This document shows, piece after piece, positions 1-7,903 of a stretch of 51,831 nucleotides of DNA (the stretch's first letter is position 1; the number at the start of each line of letters is the position of its first letter). The notes under the pieces are model-generated. The model searched no databases and had not been told where the DNA came from. It was given only the letters and a program-made list of their open reading frames with translations. A program made the translations under genes and the position numbers. Origin of the DNA: an uncultured Paenibacillaceae bacterium (GTDB lineage: Bacteria; Bacillota; Bacilli; Paenibacillales; DA-C8); the NCBI GenBank assembly GCA_937957685.1, contig CALGAO010000142.1, positions 1 through 51,831 of the forward strand, read 5' to 3'.

Positions 1-1065
1 ACCCATGTCGCGATGGAAAGCACCGCCTCGTTCTGGAAGCCCATTTACAACTTGCTGGAGCTTGAGGACATTCAGACACTCGTCGTCAATGCTAAGAACA
101 TAAAGAACGTGCCCGGGCGCAAGACGGATGTCAAAGATGCCGAATGGATCGCCAGTCTGCTTCGTCACGGTTTGCTGCAAGGTAGTTTCATTCCGAACCG
201 TGACCAGAGGGAACTGCGTGAATTGATACGATACCGACGCAGCCTGATTGATGAGCGGGCCCGGGAAGTCAACCGCATTCAAAAAGTGCTCGAAGGCGCC
301 AACATCAAACTGTCGTCTGTCGCCAGCGATGTACTGGGGAAATCGGGACGAGCCATGATCGAAGCCATGATCGCCGGTGAAGAAAACCCTGAACTGCTCT
401 CGGAACTGGCACAGCGGCGATTGAAAAACAAAAAAGAAGATTTAAAGCGAGCGCTGAATGGGCTGATGGGAAACCATCAAAAACTGATGCTGGCAGCGCA
501 ACTGCGGCACATCGACTATCTTGACGAAGAAATCGGCAGACTGGACGAAGAGATCAAGAGGCGCATGCTCCCTTTTGAAGAAGACCTGGAACTGCTGGAC
601 ACGATTCCCGGAGTGGCGAGAAGAACGGCTGAAACGATTGTAGCCGAAATCGGCACCAATATGGATCAATTCCCCTCCGCCGCTCATTTGTGTTCATGGG
701 CGGGGCTGTGTCCAGGTCAAAATGAAAGTGCCGGTAAACGTAAATCAGGAAAGACCCGTAAAGGGAACAAGAAACTCCGAAGCACTCTTGTTGAAGCTGC
801 ACGCGCCGCTGGGAGAACGAAGAATACGTACTTGTCCAGTCAATACCATCGGATTGCCGCACGTAGGGGAGCCAATCGGGCAGTAGTAGCCGTAGCTCAC
901 AGCATATTGATGATCGCGTATTACATTCTCAAGCGCAGACAACCTTACATTGAATTGGGCCCGACTTATTACGAGGAACGCAAACGCGACACTATCATCA
1001 GACAGTCTCTTAAGAGACTGGAATCCTTAGGGTTAAAGGTCACAGTAGAATCAGTAGCAACTTGA
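1..1065 (+). CDS. IS110-family transposase, 5' end cut by window edge
   Basis: The reading frame is open from base 1 (it reads T-H-V-A before the first ATG at 13), so the N-terminus lies outside the window; IS110 transposases usually have about 400 residues and 354 are present. The visible N-terminal part carries the end of the RuvC-like DEDD domain (AMEST, then KTDVKDAEWIA). The C-terminal Transposase_20 domain has the helix-hairpin-helix LLDTIPGVARRTAETIVAEIG-like segment and the conserved SWAGLCPGQNESAGKRKSG motif with the serine typical of this family. IS110 enzymes are recombinases now known to be guided by a bridge RNA encoded in a non-coding end of the element. The 3' non-coding end here is only about 100 nt and reads straight into a truncated SLH gene, so this copy appears to have inserted into that gene. 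Confidence 0.93.
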   Translation, partial: THVAMESTASFWKPIYNLLELEDIQTLVVNAKNIKNVPGRKTDVKDAEWIASLLRHGLLQGSFIPNRDQRELRELIRYRRSLIDERAREVNRIQKVLEGANIKLSSVASDVLGKSGRAMIEAMIAGEENPELLSELAQRRLKNKKEDLKRALNGLMGNHQKLMLAAQLRHIDYLDEEIGRLDEEIKRRMLPFEEDLELLDTIPGVARRTAETIVAEIGTNMDQFPSAAHLCSWAGLCPGQNESAGKRKSGKTRKGNKKLRSTLVEAARAAGRTKNTYLSSQYHRIAARRGANRAVVAVAHSILMIAYYILKRRQPYIELGPTYYEERKRDTIIRQSLKRLESLGLKVTVESVAT

Positions 1066-1175
1066 GCCTTTAGTGACTGTATTTCGTCGTTTTAACCCTA
1101 ACCATTTTTTGTAAGGTTCAGGGTCAACTTCGTGCTGCCTTTTTCAGTTCGTGCTACGAGTTAATTTTCAGGATA
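1..1175 (+). mobile_element. IS110-family insertion sequence, partial (right end inside window)
   Basis: The element enters from outside the window and ends between the transposase stop (1065) and about 1185, where the opposite-strand SLH gene becomes recognisable. The 3' non-coding stretch holds two copies of TTCGTGCT (near 1129 and 1149). No terminal inverted repeat or target duplication is visible, as expected for IS110. The exact right boundary cannot be fixed without an empty-site sequence. Confidence 0.7.
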
Positions 1176-1959
1176 GAGTCCGCAATGTGCCGTCTGAGAT
1201 CGCAAATGCCGCCACTCCTTTATTATCGCGTATGGAACCTGTCAATCTGACTTCGGAAGCGGTCGTGACGTCGGGATAGCTGTCCAGAGTCAGAACCGGA
1301 GGAACGGAATCGACAAATGAGGTATACAACGATTGGCCGCCTTCCAGGATTTTTGCCGAATACCCGAAATCCAAAAATATGAATGCTTCTCCGCGGGTAG
1401 CCGGAGCGTCAGGCATTCTAAACGCCACTTCTGCGTCCTGTTCGGAAATGATGCCAAGTTCAACGGCTTGCTGGATCCACGCCTCGTGCTTCTTCTCTGG
1501 CGCCGAGTCCACCGAGATCCCCAGAAACAGCAACATGAAGTAGAGCGCTTCAGCCTTGGTAACCGGAGCGTTCGGATCGAAGGTGTCTGCATCTTTCCCG
1601 ATGTTTATGCCCAGCTGTTCGCCCAGAGATTGGGCCACCGCAACATAGCCGCTGTACCAAGTATCGTCGGAGACGTCGGCAAATGACGCAACGGGTTTGG
1701 AAAATCGCGCCGCTTGTTCGGCTCCGAACGCCCTGACGATGGTGGTGAAAAATTCCGCGCGCGTAAGGTTGCTGCCCAGATCGAAATCGATATCTCCGGA
1801 CGGCAGAGTGCCTTTTCCTTGTAAGATTCCGAGCTGATACATCTTGCTCGCGGTTTCAAACGCCGTGGCTTCTGTGATCACAGCATGAACCGGCGTTGCC
1901 AGGGTAATGAACAACAGGAGACCGAGCAGCGTGACGGCTGTTTTTTTGACGGCTTTCAT
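1168..1959 (-). pseudogene. SLH-domain surface protein, C-terminally truncated
   Basis: A 263-residue product begins at the ATG at 1959, which has a GAAGGGA ribosome site; an in-frame ATG at 1998 is less likely. Residues 1-26 form a signal peptide ending in VHA. Three S-layer-homology-type segments follow (TRAEFFTTIVRAFG..., TKAEALYFMLLFLG..., TRGEAFIFLDFG), which anchor proteins to cell-wall polymers. The end (VPPVLTLDSYPDV...VRLTGSIRDNKGVAAFAI) is the beginning of an Ig/Big-like domain that stops abruptly at the IS110 junction. The gene is therefore a 5' fragment of a larger surface protein whose remainder would lie beyond the element. It has an intact promoter, so a short SLH protein could still be made and exported. 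Confidence 0.82.
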
Positions 1960-2003
1960 AAATTCCCTTCTTTCGTGCCAATATCTGATAGAATTCATAA
2001 AGT

Positions 2004-2032
2004 ATTTTAATATACCGTCTATATTCTGACAA
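2004..2032 (-). promoter_or_regulatory. Sigma-A-type promoter of the SLH gene
   Basis: On the minus strand a -35 box TTGTCA (2027-2032) and a -10 box TAAAAT (2004-2009) are 17 bp apart. The IS256 target duplication begins 2 bp upstream of the -35 box, so the insertion spared the core promoter but removed whatever lay upstream of it. Confidence 0.7.
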
Positions 2033-2033
2033 T

Positions 2034-3432
2034 TAGGTATGGTAGTGTCCCGTCAAGTGGTGTAAAATTGATTTCTACTCTGTGACCCATATTTATTTCT
2101 GCAAGAGCATAGCAGATGTTAAGAGATTTTGCTCCCCCTGAACCACTTTGGCCATGGACTCTTTACTAAAATAACGGCGCGATACTGTCCATTCATCCTG
2201 CTGTTCCATCAGGATGGCACCAATAAGACGAATGGCAGACTCTCGATTCGGAAAGATCCCAACAACATCGGAACGCCGGCGGATTTCTCGGTTCAAGCGC
2301 TCCAATGGATTCGTGGAATGGATTTGCCGCCAATGTTCCTTGGGGAAAGCCATGTAAGCCAGGACATCACTTTCAGCCTGCTCAAGGATCTCCATAGCCT
2401 TCGGGAACTTCCCGTGAAGCTGGTTCACGACTTGCCGTAATTGCAGGATTGCATCTTCTTGGGTCGGCTGTGCAAAAATGGTCCGAATAATCGAAGAAAC
2501 CATCGATTGTGAAGACTTTGGCACCTGGCTCAACACATTGCGCATAAAGTGAACACGGCAACGCTGCCAAACCGCGCCTGTCAGAACTTGCTCGATTGCG
2601 CCGCGTAATCCTTCATGTGCATCACTAATCACCAGTTGAACGCCATGCAGCCCTCTTGAAACCAATTTGCGAAGAAATTCAACCCAGAACGGGCCGTCTT
2701 CGCTCATCCCAAGGTCAAAACCAAGGATCTCTCGTTCTCCGGTTTCCCGAACCCCAATGGCTACAACCAGTGCCATACTTCGTACACGGCCGCCTTCACG
2801 CACCTTCGGGAATGTCGCGTCCAACCAACCATAAGGGAACTGCCCTTCGAGCGGACGCTCCTTGAAGGCCAGTACGACTTCATCCAGCTCTTTGCAGATC
2901 CGGGAGACTTCACTTTTGCTAATGCCCTTCATGCCGAGCGATTCTACGAGTTCGTCTACTTTCCGTGTGCTGACGCCATGAACGTATGCCTCCTGAACCA
3001 CGGAAAGCAGCGCTTTCTCTGCACGCTTTCGAGGCTCAAGCAGCGAAGGAAAATAAGTGCCTTTGCGTAGTTTTGGGATTCTTAGATCGAGTGTTCCTAC
3101 GCGTGTATCCCATTCACGGTGTCGATAGCCATTTCGATGGTTGGTTCTGTCTGTGTTGCGTTCATAACGCTCTGCACCGATTTGTGCCGCTACCTCCACC
3201 TCCATCAGTGCATGAACCAGAACGTTCAAAGCCTCTTTAAGTAAATCTACATCACCATCAATTCCGGACTTGCGCAACAGCTCTAAAAGTGACATTCTAT
3301 CTATAGAAGCCACGGTGTGATCCTCCTTCTAAAGGTGATTGGCTTCACTTTGGTAGAAATCATACCGTGGCTTCCTTTGTCAAGAAGCCCGGGCTAATTT
3401 TACACCACTACTTGAGACTATAACATAGGTAT
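2034..3432 (-). mobile_element. IS256-family insertion sequence with target duplication
   Basis: The element spans about 2041-3425. Its imperfect terminal inverted repeats share TGGTGTAAAATT (left, from about 2058) with the complement of AATTTTACACCA (right, from 3396), and both carry TCAAG outside that block. The 7-bp sequence TAGGTAT flanks both sides (2034-2040 and 3426-3432), in line with the 8-9 bp duplications typical of IS256. The transposase is intact, so the copy may be functional. It is oriented like the downstream SLH gene, so outward read-through is possible. Confidence 0.85.
2093..3313 (-). CDS. IS256-family transposase (mutator type)
   Basis: This is a full-length DDE transposase of 406 residues, the usual size for IS256. 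The catalytic residues are visible as D in GWLDATFPKV, D in LVISDAHEGLRGA and E in STNPLERLNREIRRRS. The start is taken as GTG at 3313, because AGAAGGAGGA lies 7-8 nt upstream; an ATG six codons further in (3295) has no comparable site. The CRVHFMRN segment is the conserved C/D(2)H region of the family. The frame is unbroken from end to end. Confidence 0.95.
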   Translation of the reverse strand: MASIDRMSLLELLRKSGIDGDVDLLKEALNVLVHALMEVEVAAQIGAERYERNTDRTNHRNGYRHREWDTRVGTLDLRIPKLRKGTYFPSLLEPRKRAEKALLSVVQEAYVHGVSTRKVDELVESLGMKGISKSEVSRICKELDEVVLAFKERPLEGQFPYGWLDATFPKVREGGRVRSMALVVAIGVRETGEREILGFDLGMSEDGPFWVEFLRKLVSRGLHGVQLVISDAHEGLRGAIEQVLTGAVWQRCRVHFMRNVLSQVPKSSQSMVSSIIRTIFAQPTQEDAILQLRQVVNQLHGKFPKAMEILEQAESDVLAYMAFPKEHWRQIHSTNPLERLNREIRRRSDVVGIFPNRESAIRLIGAILMEQQDEWTVSRRYFSKESMAKVVQGEQNLLTSAMLLQK

Positions 3433-3733
3433 CGTGACAATCATCAGAAAAATCGCGATTTTTGGCATCTTCGACATGAGCGCCATACTGCTTGCAGCCT
3501 TGCGAGTGAGTGAGGAGAGTGCCGCAACCGAAGGACGGCCGGGCAGGATCATATCCCTGTTTCTTTCTCCATCCGGTTTCAGGCGCGCCGGAATCACCGG
3601 AAGACAAAAAGCGCGCCGGCACAGCAGACGGATGAAGCGATCGGCTCGATCTTCAACTTCATCAGTCTGCACAGCGCCGGAGCGCCCGCCAATCACAGCC
3701 TCGAAAACAGAATACGGAATGGTAAAAATTCAT
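3433..3733. other. Intergenic stretch without a supported gene
   Basis: This stretch lies between the IS256 right end and the esterase stop. Short open frames exist on both strands. None has a ribosome site or a recognisable domain, and they overlap each other. A remnant of a decayed gene is possible but cannot be shown by reading. Confidence 0.5.
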
Positions 3734-4834
3734 TTATTGAAAAACGAGTCTGGCGAAGTTAAAGAAGCCCAGATACCATACATGAAAATCATGGCCGCCC
3801 TTCACTTTCTGCCAGATGAAATTTTTGTCTTCAGACAGCCGGTCCGTCAAATTCGTCAGATTGTTAACCGCAGCGGATGCGCTCGAGATGGCGATGCCGT
3901 CTTCGGTTCCGCAAATATTATAGAACATGTGAATATCATAGCCGGGAAAATCATTTAATAAAGATGCGATCCTGGAAGCATTGTTCGTTGTCGGAGCGGC
4001 CGAAAATGCGCCGAAATAACTGAGAATGTCCAGATTTTCACCCAAGCCGATATTGATGGTCTGCATGCCGCCCATGGACAGACCCGCCATCGCCCGATGG
4101 TCGCGCGCTTTCGTCAGGTCGTAGCCGTTTTCATCGTATTCCCCGTAGGTGGAATAGCGGCTTTCGATATACGGGATTAAGTCATTGCGCAGTTCTTTGC
4201 CGAAGACGTAGAAAGCGTGATAGTCGGAAGAAGTATTGGCAAATTGAGCGCTGGATCTTCCGTTGGGCGTCACGATGATGAACGGCTCGATTTCACCTTT
4301 ATAGATCAGATTGTCCATCATGATTTTGACCTTGGAGGCATTGTTCGTCATTCCCCATTCGCCTTCGTGGCCGCCGATCCCGTGCATCAGATAGAGCACG
4401 TTATACTGTTTGCTTTCATCATAACCGTAGGGAAGGTATACATAGGCATGTTTGGTGATTTCCGATTCGTCTCCGAAGTAATCTTTCGTCTGGTAGCTGA
4501 TTCTCTCGATGGTGCCGCCCTGATCGGTTCTCGGAACAAGATACTCGGAAGGGATGGCATCTACAATCGAAGGAAAAGCCGCAAAGAGTGGTTGCTGCTG
4601 TTCACTTTCTTGCTGTTTCGGGTCGGATGGGGTGTTCACAGATGCATTCTCTCCTTCTGAATCAACGGCGGCGACATTTTCCGAAGCCGTATTGTTTTCC
4701 GCAGCAGCGTTGTTCGCGGCAGGATCGCCGACAGAATGGCTGTCGACCGGTTTGCTGCTCGAGCATGCGATCAGAAACGAAATAAGAAATACCGACAAGA
4801 TCATTATGGAAAACGAACGAAGTGAAATTCTCAT
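3734..4834 (-). CDS. Lipoprotein esterase, CE1/feruloyl-esterase-like (esterase D fold)
   Basis: The 366-residue product begins with a lipoprotein signal peptide whose lipobox L-I-A-C places the lipidated cysteine at residue 24. An Asn/Ala/Glu/Gln-rich linker (about 25-82) would hold the enzyme away from the membrane. The catalytic domain is an alpha/beta hydrolase of the putative-esterase family: HGIGGHEGEWG near 151 (oxyanion region), nucleophile Ser253 in GLSMGG, probable Asp312 in CGTEDG and His348 in GGHDFHVW. Relatives act on feruloyl or acetyl esters of plant xylan, often next to xylanases, but no xylanase is adjacent. Substrate is inferred from family only. The gene stands alone between an IS256 copy and the tlyA remnant. 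Confidence 0.85.
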   Translation of the reverse strand: MRISLRSFSIMILSVFLISFLIACSSSKPVDSHSVGDPAANNAAAENNTASENVAAVDSEGENASVNTPSDPKQQESEQQQPLFAAFPSIVDAIPSEYLVPRTDQGGTIERISYQTKDYFGDESEITKHAYVYLPYGYDESKQYNVLYLMHGIGGHEGEWGMTNNASKVKIMMDNLIYKGEIEPFIIVTPNGRSSAQFANTSSDYHAFYVFGKELRNDLIPYIESRYSTYGEYDENGYDLTKARDHRAMAGLSMGGMQTINIGLGENLDILSYFGAFSAAPTTNNASRIASLLNDFPGYDIHMFYNICGTEDGIAISSASAAVNNLTNLTDRLSEDKNFIWQKVKGGHDFHVWYLGFFNFARLVFQ

Positions 4835-5055
4835 GACCCGCGTCTCCTCTCTGATGTGCTTTCATCAAATATGCGCATCATCAGCGCTTCTGCAATCATG
4901 CTTCGGGACGTATTTTCCAAGGTTGAAAGCACGCCTCGTCAAGCAATTTATTTCAGTATATATGTTGATTTGAAGTGACATCAAGGACCGGGTTCCGGAC
5001 GATGGTTGCGAAGCGACCGAATCTTCCGTAAGTTTGCAAAAATATGAAATAAATC

Positions 5056-5084
5056 TTGACGAAACGGTTGTTAACCGTTATGAT
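5056..5084 (+). promoter_or_regulatory. Promoter with operator-like palindrome upstream of tlyA
   Basis: TTGACG (5056-5061) and TATGAT (5079-5084) are separated by exactly 17 bp. The spacer contains the inverted repeat AACGGTT-GTT-AACCGTT (5063-5079), placed where a bound repressor would block RNA polymerase. No obvious regulator gene lies next to it. Confidence 0.65.
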
Positions 5085-5125
5085 ACTGAAAAATTTGGCT
5101 GGTGACGAGTGTATTTTTCGTCAGT

Positions 5126-5870
5126 ATGAAAAAAGTTCCCATCACAGATTTGCTGATCGAAAGAGGATTTTTTCCTGACCGAAAAACAGCTGAAAGCTGG
5201 ATCATGTCCGGAAAAGTGATTGTAAACAATGAACGGGTGGAAACAAGCGGTCAACGTTTCGCCGTTAATAGTGAGATCCGGATTAAGGGACTTGACTTGA
5301 AGTATGTCGGTAAGGGCGGTTTAAAACTGGAAGGGGCTTTGGCTGATTTTCATCTCCATGTTGAAGGCATCGTTGCATTGGATGCCGGAGCTTGCACCGG
5401 AGGGTTTACTGACTGTTTACTCCAGCATGGAGCATCAAAAGTATACGCCGTTGATGTCGGATATGGACAGCTTGCGGGGAAATTGCGGGTTGATAAACGG
5501 GTCGTGAATATGGAACGGACAAACATCGGGGATGTTCTTCCGGAGCGACTGAATCCCAAACCGACTTTAGCGACAGTTGACTTATCGTATTTATCCTTGA
5601 AAAAAAAGCATCCCGATTATTTCCAAACTATTAAGTCATGACGGTGAAATGATCTGCCTCGTAAAACCTCTATTTGAAGTAGAAGACAGTGAAATTCGCA
5701 GAACAGGAGTAATAGACAGTCCATCCGTCTATTTTGAAGTTTTGCATGACTTGGCTCAATATGTATCTTCTATTGGTTATTCCGTCCGGGGCATCACACA
5801 TAGTCATGTTACCGGCAACAATGGAACGCGGGAGTTCTTTTTATGGGTCTCACTATTATTAGGGCAGTGA
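5126..5870 (+). pseudogene. tlyA: TlyA-family rRNA 2'-O-methyltransferase, frameshifted at an A8 run
   Basis: The first part encodes an S4 RNA-binding domain (residues about 3-55) and the start of an FtsJ/RrmJ-like methyltransferase, with the SAM motif LDAGACTGGFTD and KYVGKGGLKL. At 5600-5607 (ATTTATCCTTG followed by A8 and GC) the frame goes out and stops at 5641. Reading seven instead of eight As gives a continuous product of about 247 residues that goes on with ICLVKPLFE and NNGTREFFLW, the expected K and E of the KDKE methyltransferase tetrad. TlyA methylates cytidines in 16S and 23S rRNA. A sequencing indel, a true mutation, or transcript slippage on A8 could each explain the break. The ATG at 5126 matches the family start, though its ribosome site is weak. 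Confidence 0.8.
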
Positions 5871-6079
5871 ATGTGCGCAACATTCGAGACCCAGCATACA
5901 GGAGGCGCTTTTTCTTTTCAAACCGCAAATTAATTCATTACAGGAATAGCTCCTTAACAATAGGAGATTTTTTCATGGGCAACCAGATGAAAACGAGTAA
6001 TCTAAACCATATTTAGGATAATATTCAAGTGAAATTTTTCGATGATTTCTCATGTCAGGTTTGATGCAAGGCTAGTGCC

Positions 6080-6093
6080 TGTAAGCAGAAAAA
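6080..6093. repeat. Left arm of the array A hairpin split by IS3
   Basis: TGTAAGCAGAAAAA is the exact complement of TTTTTCTGCTTACA at 7465-7478, on the other side of the IS3 element. It is the same 10-bp arm used in the seven intact palindromes downstream, extended by four A:T pairs. Confidence 0.8.
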
Positions 6094-6147
6094 CGGACCG
6101 ACACCCTATGTTTGGACACTTTTCACTTTCATTCATGCGCATTCTCA

Positions 6148-7074
6148 CTATACTGCGATATTCTTTGGGACGATCTCACCTGAGGCCACCTTGCGGAGAT
6201 ATTCTCTCGGTGACCAATCATTGAGGCTGCCGTGGATTCGCTCATTGTTGTAGTACCGAATGAATCGGTCTACTTCAGCATAGGCCTGCTCAAATGACTC
6301 GAAGCAGTTGCGAAGGAAGCATTCCCTTTCCAGGATGCTGTGAAATGATTCGATATACGCATTCTTGTCTGGTGTATGGTTGGGAATGCGTTCATGCTCG
6401 ATTCCTGCCAGCTCACAGAATCGCCGGAAATCTTTGCTGGTGAATTGTGTGCCATTGTCGGTACGGATGACGAGGGGATGCTCTTGCAGGTGGATCTTCC
6501 GCTTGAGAAGCGCCTTCTGCAGAGCTTGTATGACATCGGCTGCTTTGCACGTTTTCCCTCGATAATACGCCACAATGTTGCGGTCAAAGACGTCGATAAT
6601 GCTGGCCACGTAGAAGTGCCGACGGGTTCCCGCGATGTAACCATACTTGATGTCCATTTGCCACAGCTGATTGGGGCCCGTCACGATCCGATTACGTGCG
6701 ATCTTCTTTGGAACAGGATGCTTGATCTCGCGCTGCGGAGCCAGGATCTTCAGTTCCTTGCACAACCGGTAGACCTTTTTCTTGTTGATCACTAGCTTAT
6801 ACTTTTGTCTCAACAATACGGTCAGCTTTCGGTAGCCAAATGCAGCGTTAGGGCCTTGAATCAGGCGAATCAGATAGGCTTTGATGCGGGCATCCGAAAC
6901 CCGATTTCCCTGTCTGTCATACGAGTAACCCGGGATCGGACGCCCCTTACCTGCAGGTTTACGCCGCTTGGGATGCTTCATGTGGTAGTAATAGGAGGAA
7001 CGAGGCAAGCTGCAGTATTGGCACACCGTTCGGACGGGAAACCCTTCGTTGATCCAACGTATAGCTACTTCCAA
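6148..7074 (-). CDS. IS3-family transposase OrfB (DDE integrase)
   Basis: The 308-residue product carries an HTH_21-like N-terminus (AAFGYRKLTVLLRQKY) and the rve integrase core. The catalytic triad is visible as D in WQMDIKYGYI, D in VIRTDNGTQFTSKDF and E in NAYIESFHSILERE. It starts at a TTG immediately after the A8 run that ends the useful part of OrfA, so it is normally made as an OrfAB fusion. Here OrfB lies in the +1 frame relative to OrfA, whereas most IS3 elements use a -1 shift. Confidence 0.92.
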   Translation of the reverse strand: MEVAIRWINEGFPVRTVCQYCSLPRSSYYYHMKHPKRRKPAGKGRPIPGYSYDRQGNRVSDARIKAYLIRLIQGPNAAFGYRKLTVLLRQKYKLVINKKKVYRLCKELKILAPQREIKHPVPKKIARNRIVTGPNQLWQMDIKYGYIAGTRRHFYVASIIDVFDRNIVAYYRGKTCKAADVIQALQKALLKRKIHLQEHPLVIRTDNGTQFTSKDFRRFCELAGIEHERIPNHTPDKNAYIESFHSILERECFLRNCFESFEQAYAEVDRFIRYYNNERIHGSLNDWSPREYLRKVASGEIVPKNIAV

Positions 7075-7390
7075 TCGGGATGATTTTTTTTACGAGTTCT
7101 CTGAGAATGTTGATCTCCAGTTCTTTTTCACCAATGAGCTTCATGGCTTCACTGTATTTTTTCTCGAGTTCTTGAAGTCTTTCCGCATCGCGTTTCAACT
7201 GTTCTTCTTCATTGCGTTTTTTGGCCATCAGTTCATCCACCTCATCCCGATATTGGCGAACCCAATCACTAAGCGTTCGGGGAGACATGCCGAAACGTCT
7301 GGCTGCAGCTTCAATTCGATACCCGAATGCAAGCACCTCGGCTACGTACTCCTTCTTCGCTTGGACAGGACACCGAAATCGTCTTTTCAT
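6959..7390 (-). CDS. IS3-family transposase OrfA (HTH subunit)
   Basis: Residues about 1-60 form the helix-turn-helix that binds the element ends (AFGYRIEAAARRFGMSPRTLSDW), followed by a leucine-zipper-like coil (about 60-105). After VKK, encoded on GTA followed by seven As, the frame runs another 38 codons over the start of OrfB. OrfA of this family is normally near 100 residues, so this tail is probably non-functional. The slippery A8 run is at plus-strand 7084-7091. Confidence 0.85.
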   Translation of the reverse strand: MKRRFRCPVQAKKEYVAEVLAFGYRIEAAARRFGMSPRTLSDWVRQYRDEVDELMAKKRNEEEQLKRDAERLQELEKKYSEAMKLIGEKELEINILRELVKKIIPIGSSYTLDQRRVSRPNGVPILQLASFLLLLPHEASQAA

Positions 7391-7453
7391 TGGAACTCCT
7401 CCACTTGCTTATAGTTTATCTGAAGTGAAATGGAGTGTCCAAATGGATTAAGG

Positions 7454-7835
7454 GGCTAAATAGTTTTTTCTGCTTACAGCTCCTCCATAGCGGTCGACGC
7501 TGCCTGTAAGCAGATTTTTTCTGCTTACAACTCCTCCATAGCGGTCGACGCCGCCTGTAAGCAGATTTTTTCTGCTTACATCCTCGCAAAACCCAACGCG
7601 ACGGCCTGTAAGCAGACTTTTTCTGCTTACAGCTTCACAAAACCCAACGCGACGGCCTGTAAGCAGATTTTTTCTGCTTACAACCTCGCAAAACCCAACG
7701 CGACGGCCTGTAAGCAGATTTTTTCTGCTTACAGCTTCACAAAACCCAACGCGGCGGCCTGTAAGCAGATTTTTTCTGCTTACAGCTCCTCCATAGCGGT
7801 CGACGCCGCCTGTAAACAGACTTTTTCTGCTTACA
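7454..7835. repeat. Array A: eight palindromes at an exact 51-bp period
   Basis: Seven intact 25-nt palindromes, each with 10-nt arms TGTAAGCAGA and TCTGCTTACA around a T-rich 5-nt loop, start at 7505, 7556, 7607, 7658, 7709, 7760 and 7811. An eighth copy at the left kept only its right arm (7469-7478), its left arm lying beyond IS3. Every spacer is 26 nt and is one of two types: A (CTCCTCCATAGCGGTCGACG) or B (CGCAAAACCCAACGCGACGG), in the order A A B B B B A. B spacers alternate in their first seven bases, giving a 102-bp higher-order unit. The last palindrome has one arm mismatch. The array starts 69 bp beyond the stop of the heparinase-like gene. Confidence 0.95.
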
Positions 7836-7903
7836 TTCAAAGAACTGCGTGAGTGAGCAGCCTCAACCACGGGTCGCTCAAACCGATTCCCGCTTTCGTC
7901 CGC

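Larger units (their letters stand above)
6109..7445 (-). mobile_element. IS3-family insertion sequence inside repeat array A
   Basis: The ends carry inverted repeats: TTTGGACACT followed by TTTCACTT at the left (from 6111), and the complement of AAGTGAAATGGAGTGTCCAAA at the right (to 7443). It encodes OrfA and OrfB in different frames. A target duplication could not be identified. The element interrupts the first palindrome of array A, so it arrived after the array had formed. Confidence 0.88.

Noticed and set aside
1066..1167. A bridge RNA in the visible end of the IS110 element
   Set aside because: Only about 100 nt of non-coding sequence are present and no clear structured RNA with target loops could be read; the other end is outside the window.
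3418..3958. Short frames between IS256 and the esterase
   Set aside because: They overlap each other on both strands, lack ribosome sites and do not resemble any family.
5600..5607. Programmed -1 ribosomal frameshift in tlyA
   Set aside because: The downstream part is in the +1 frame; a -1 shift on the A-run would not reach it.
7448..7870. 140-codon frame on the minus strand with 17-residue repeats
   Set aside because: It is a by-product of the 51-bp period, which is a multiple of three. There is no ribosome site and the conserved unit is a DNA palindrome.
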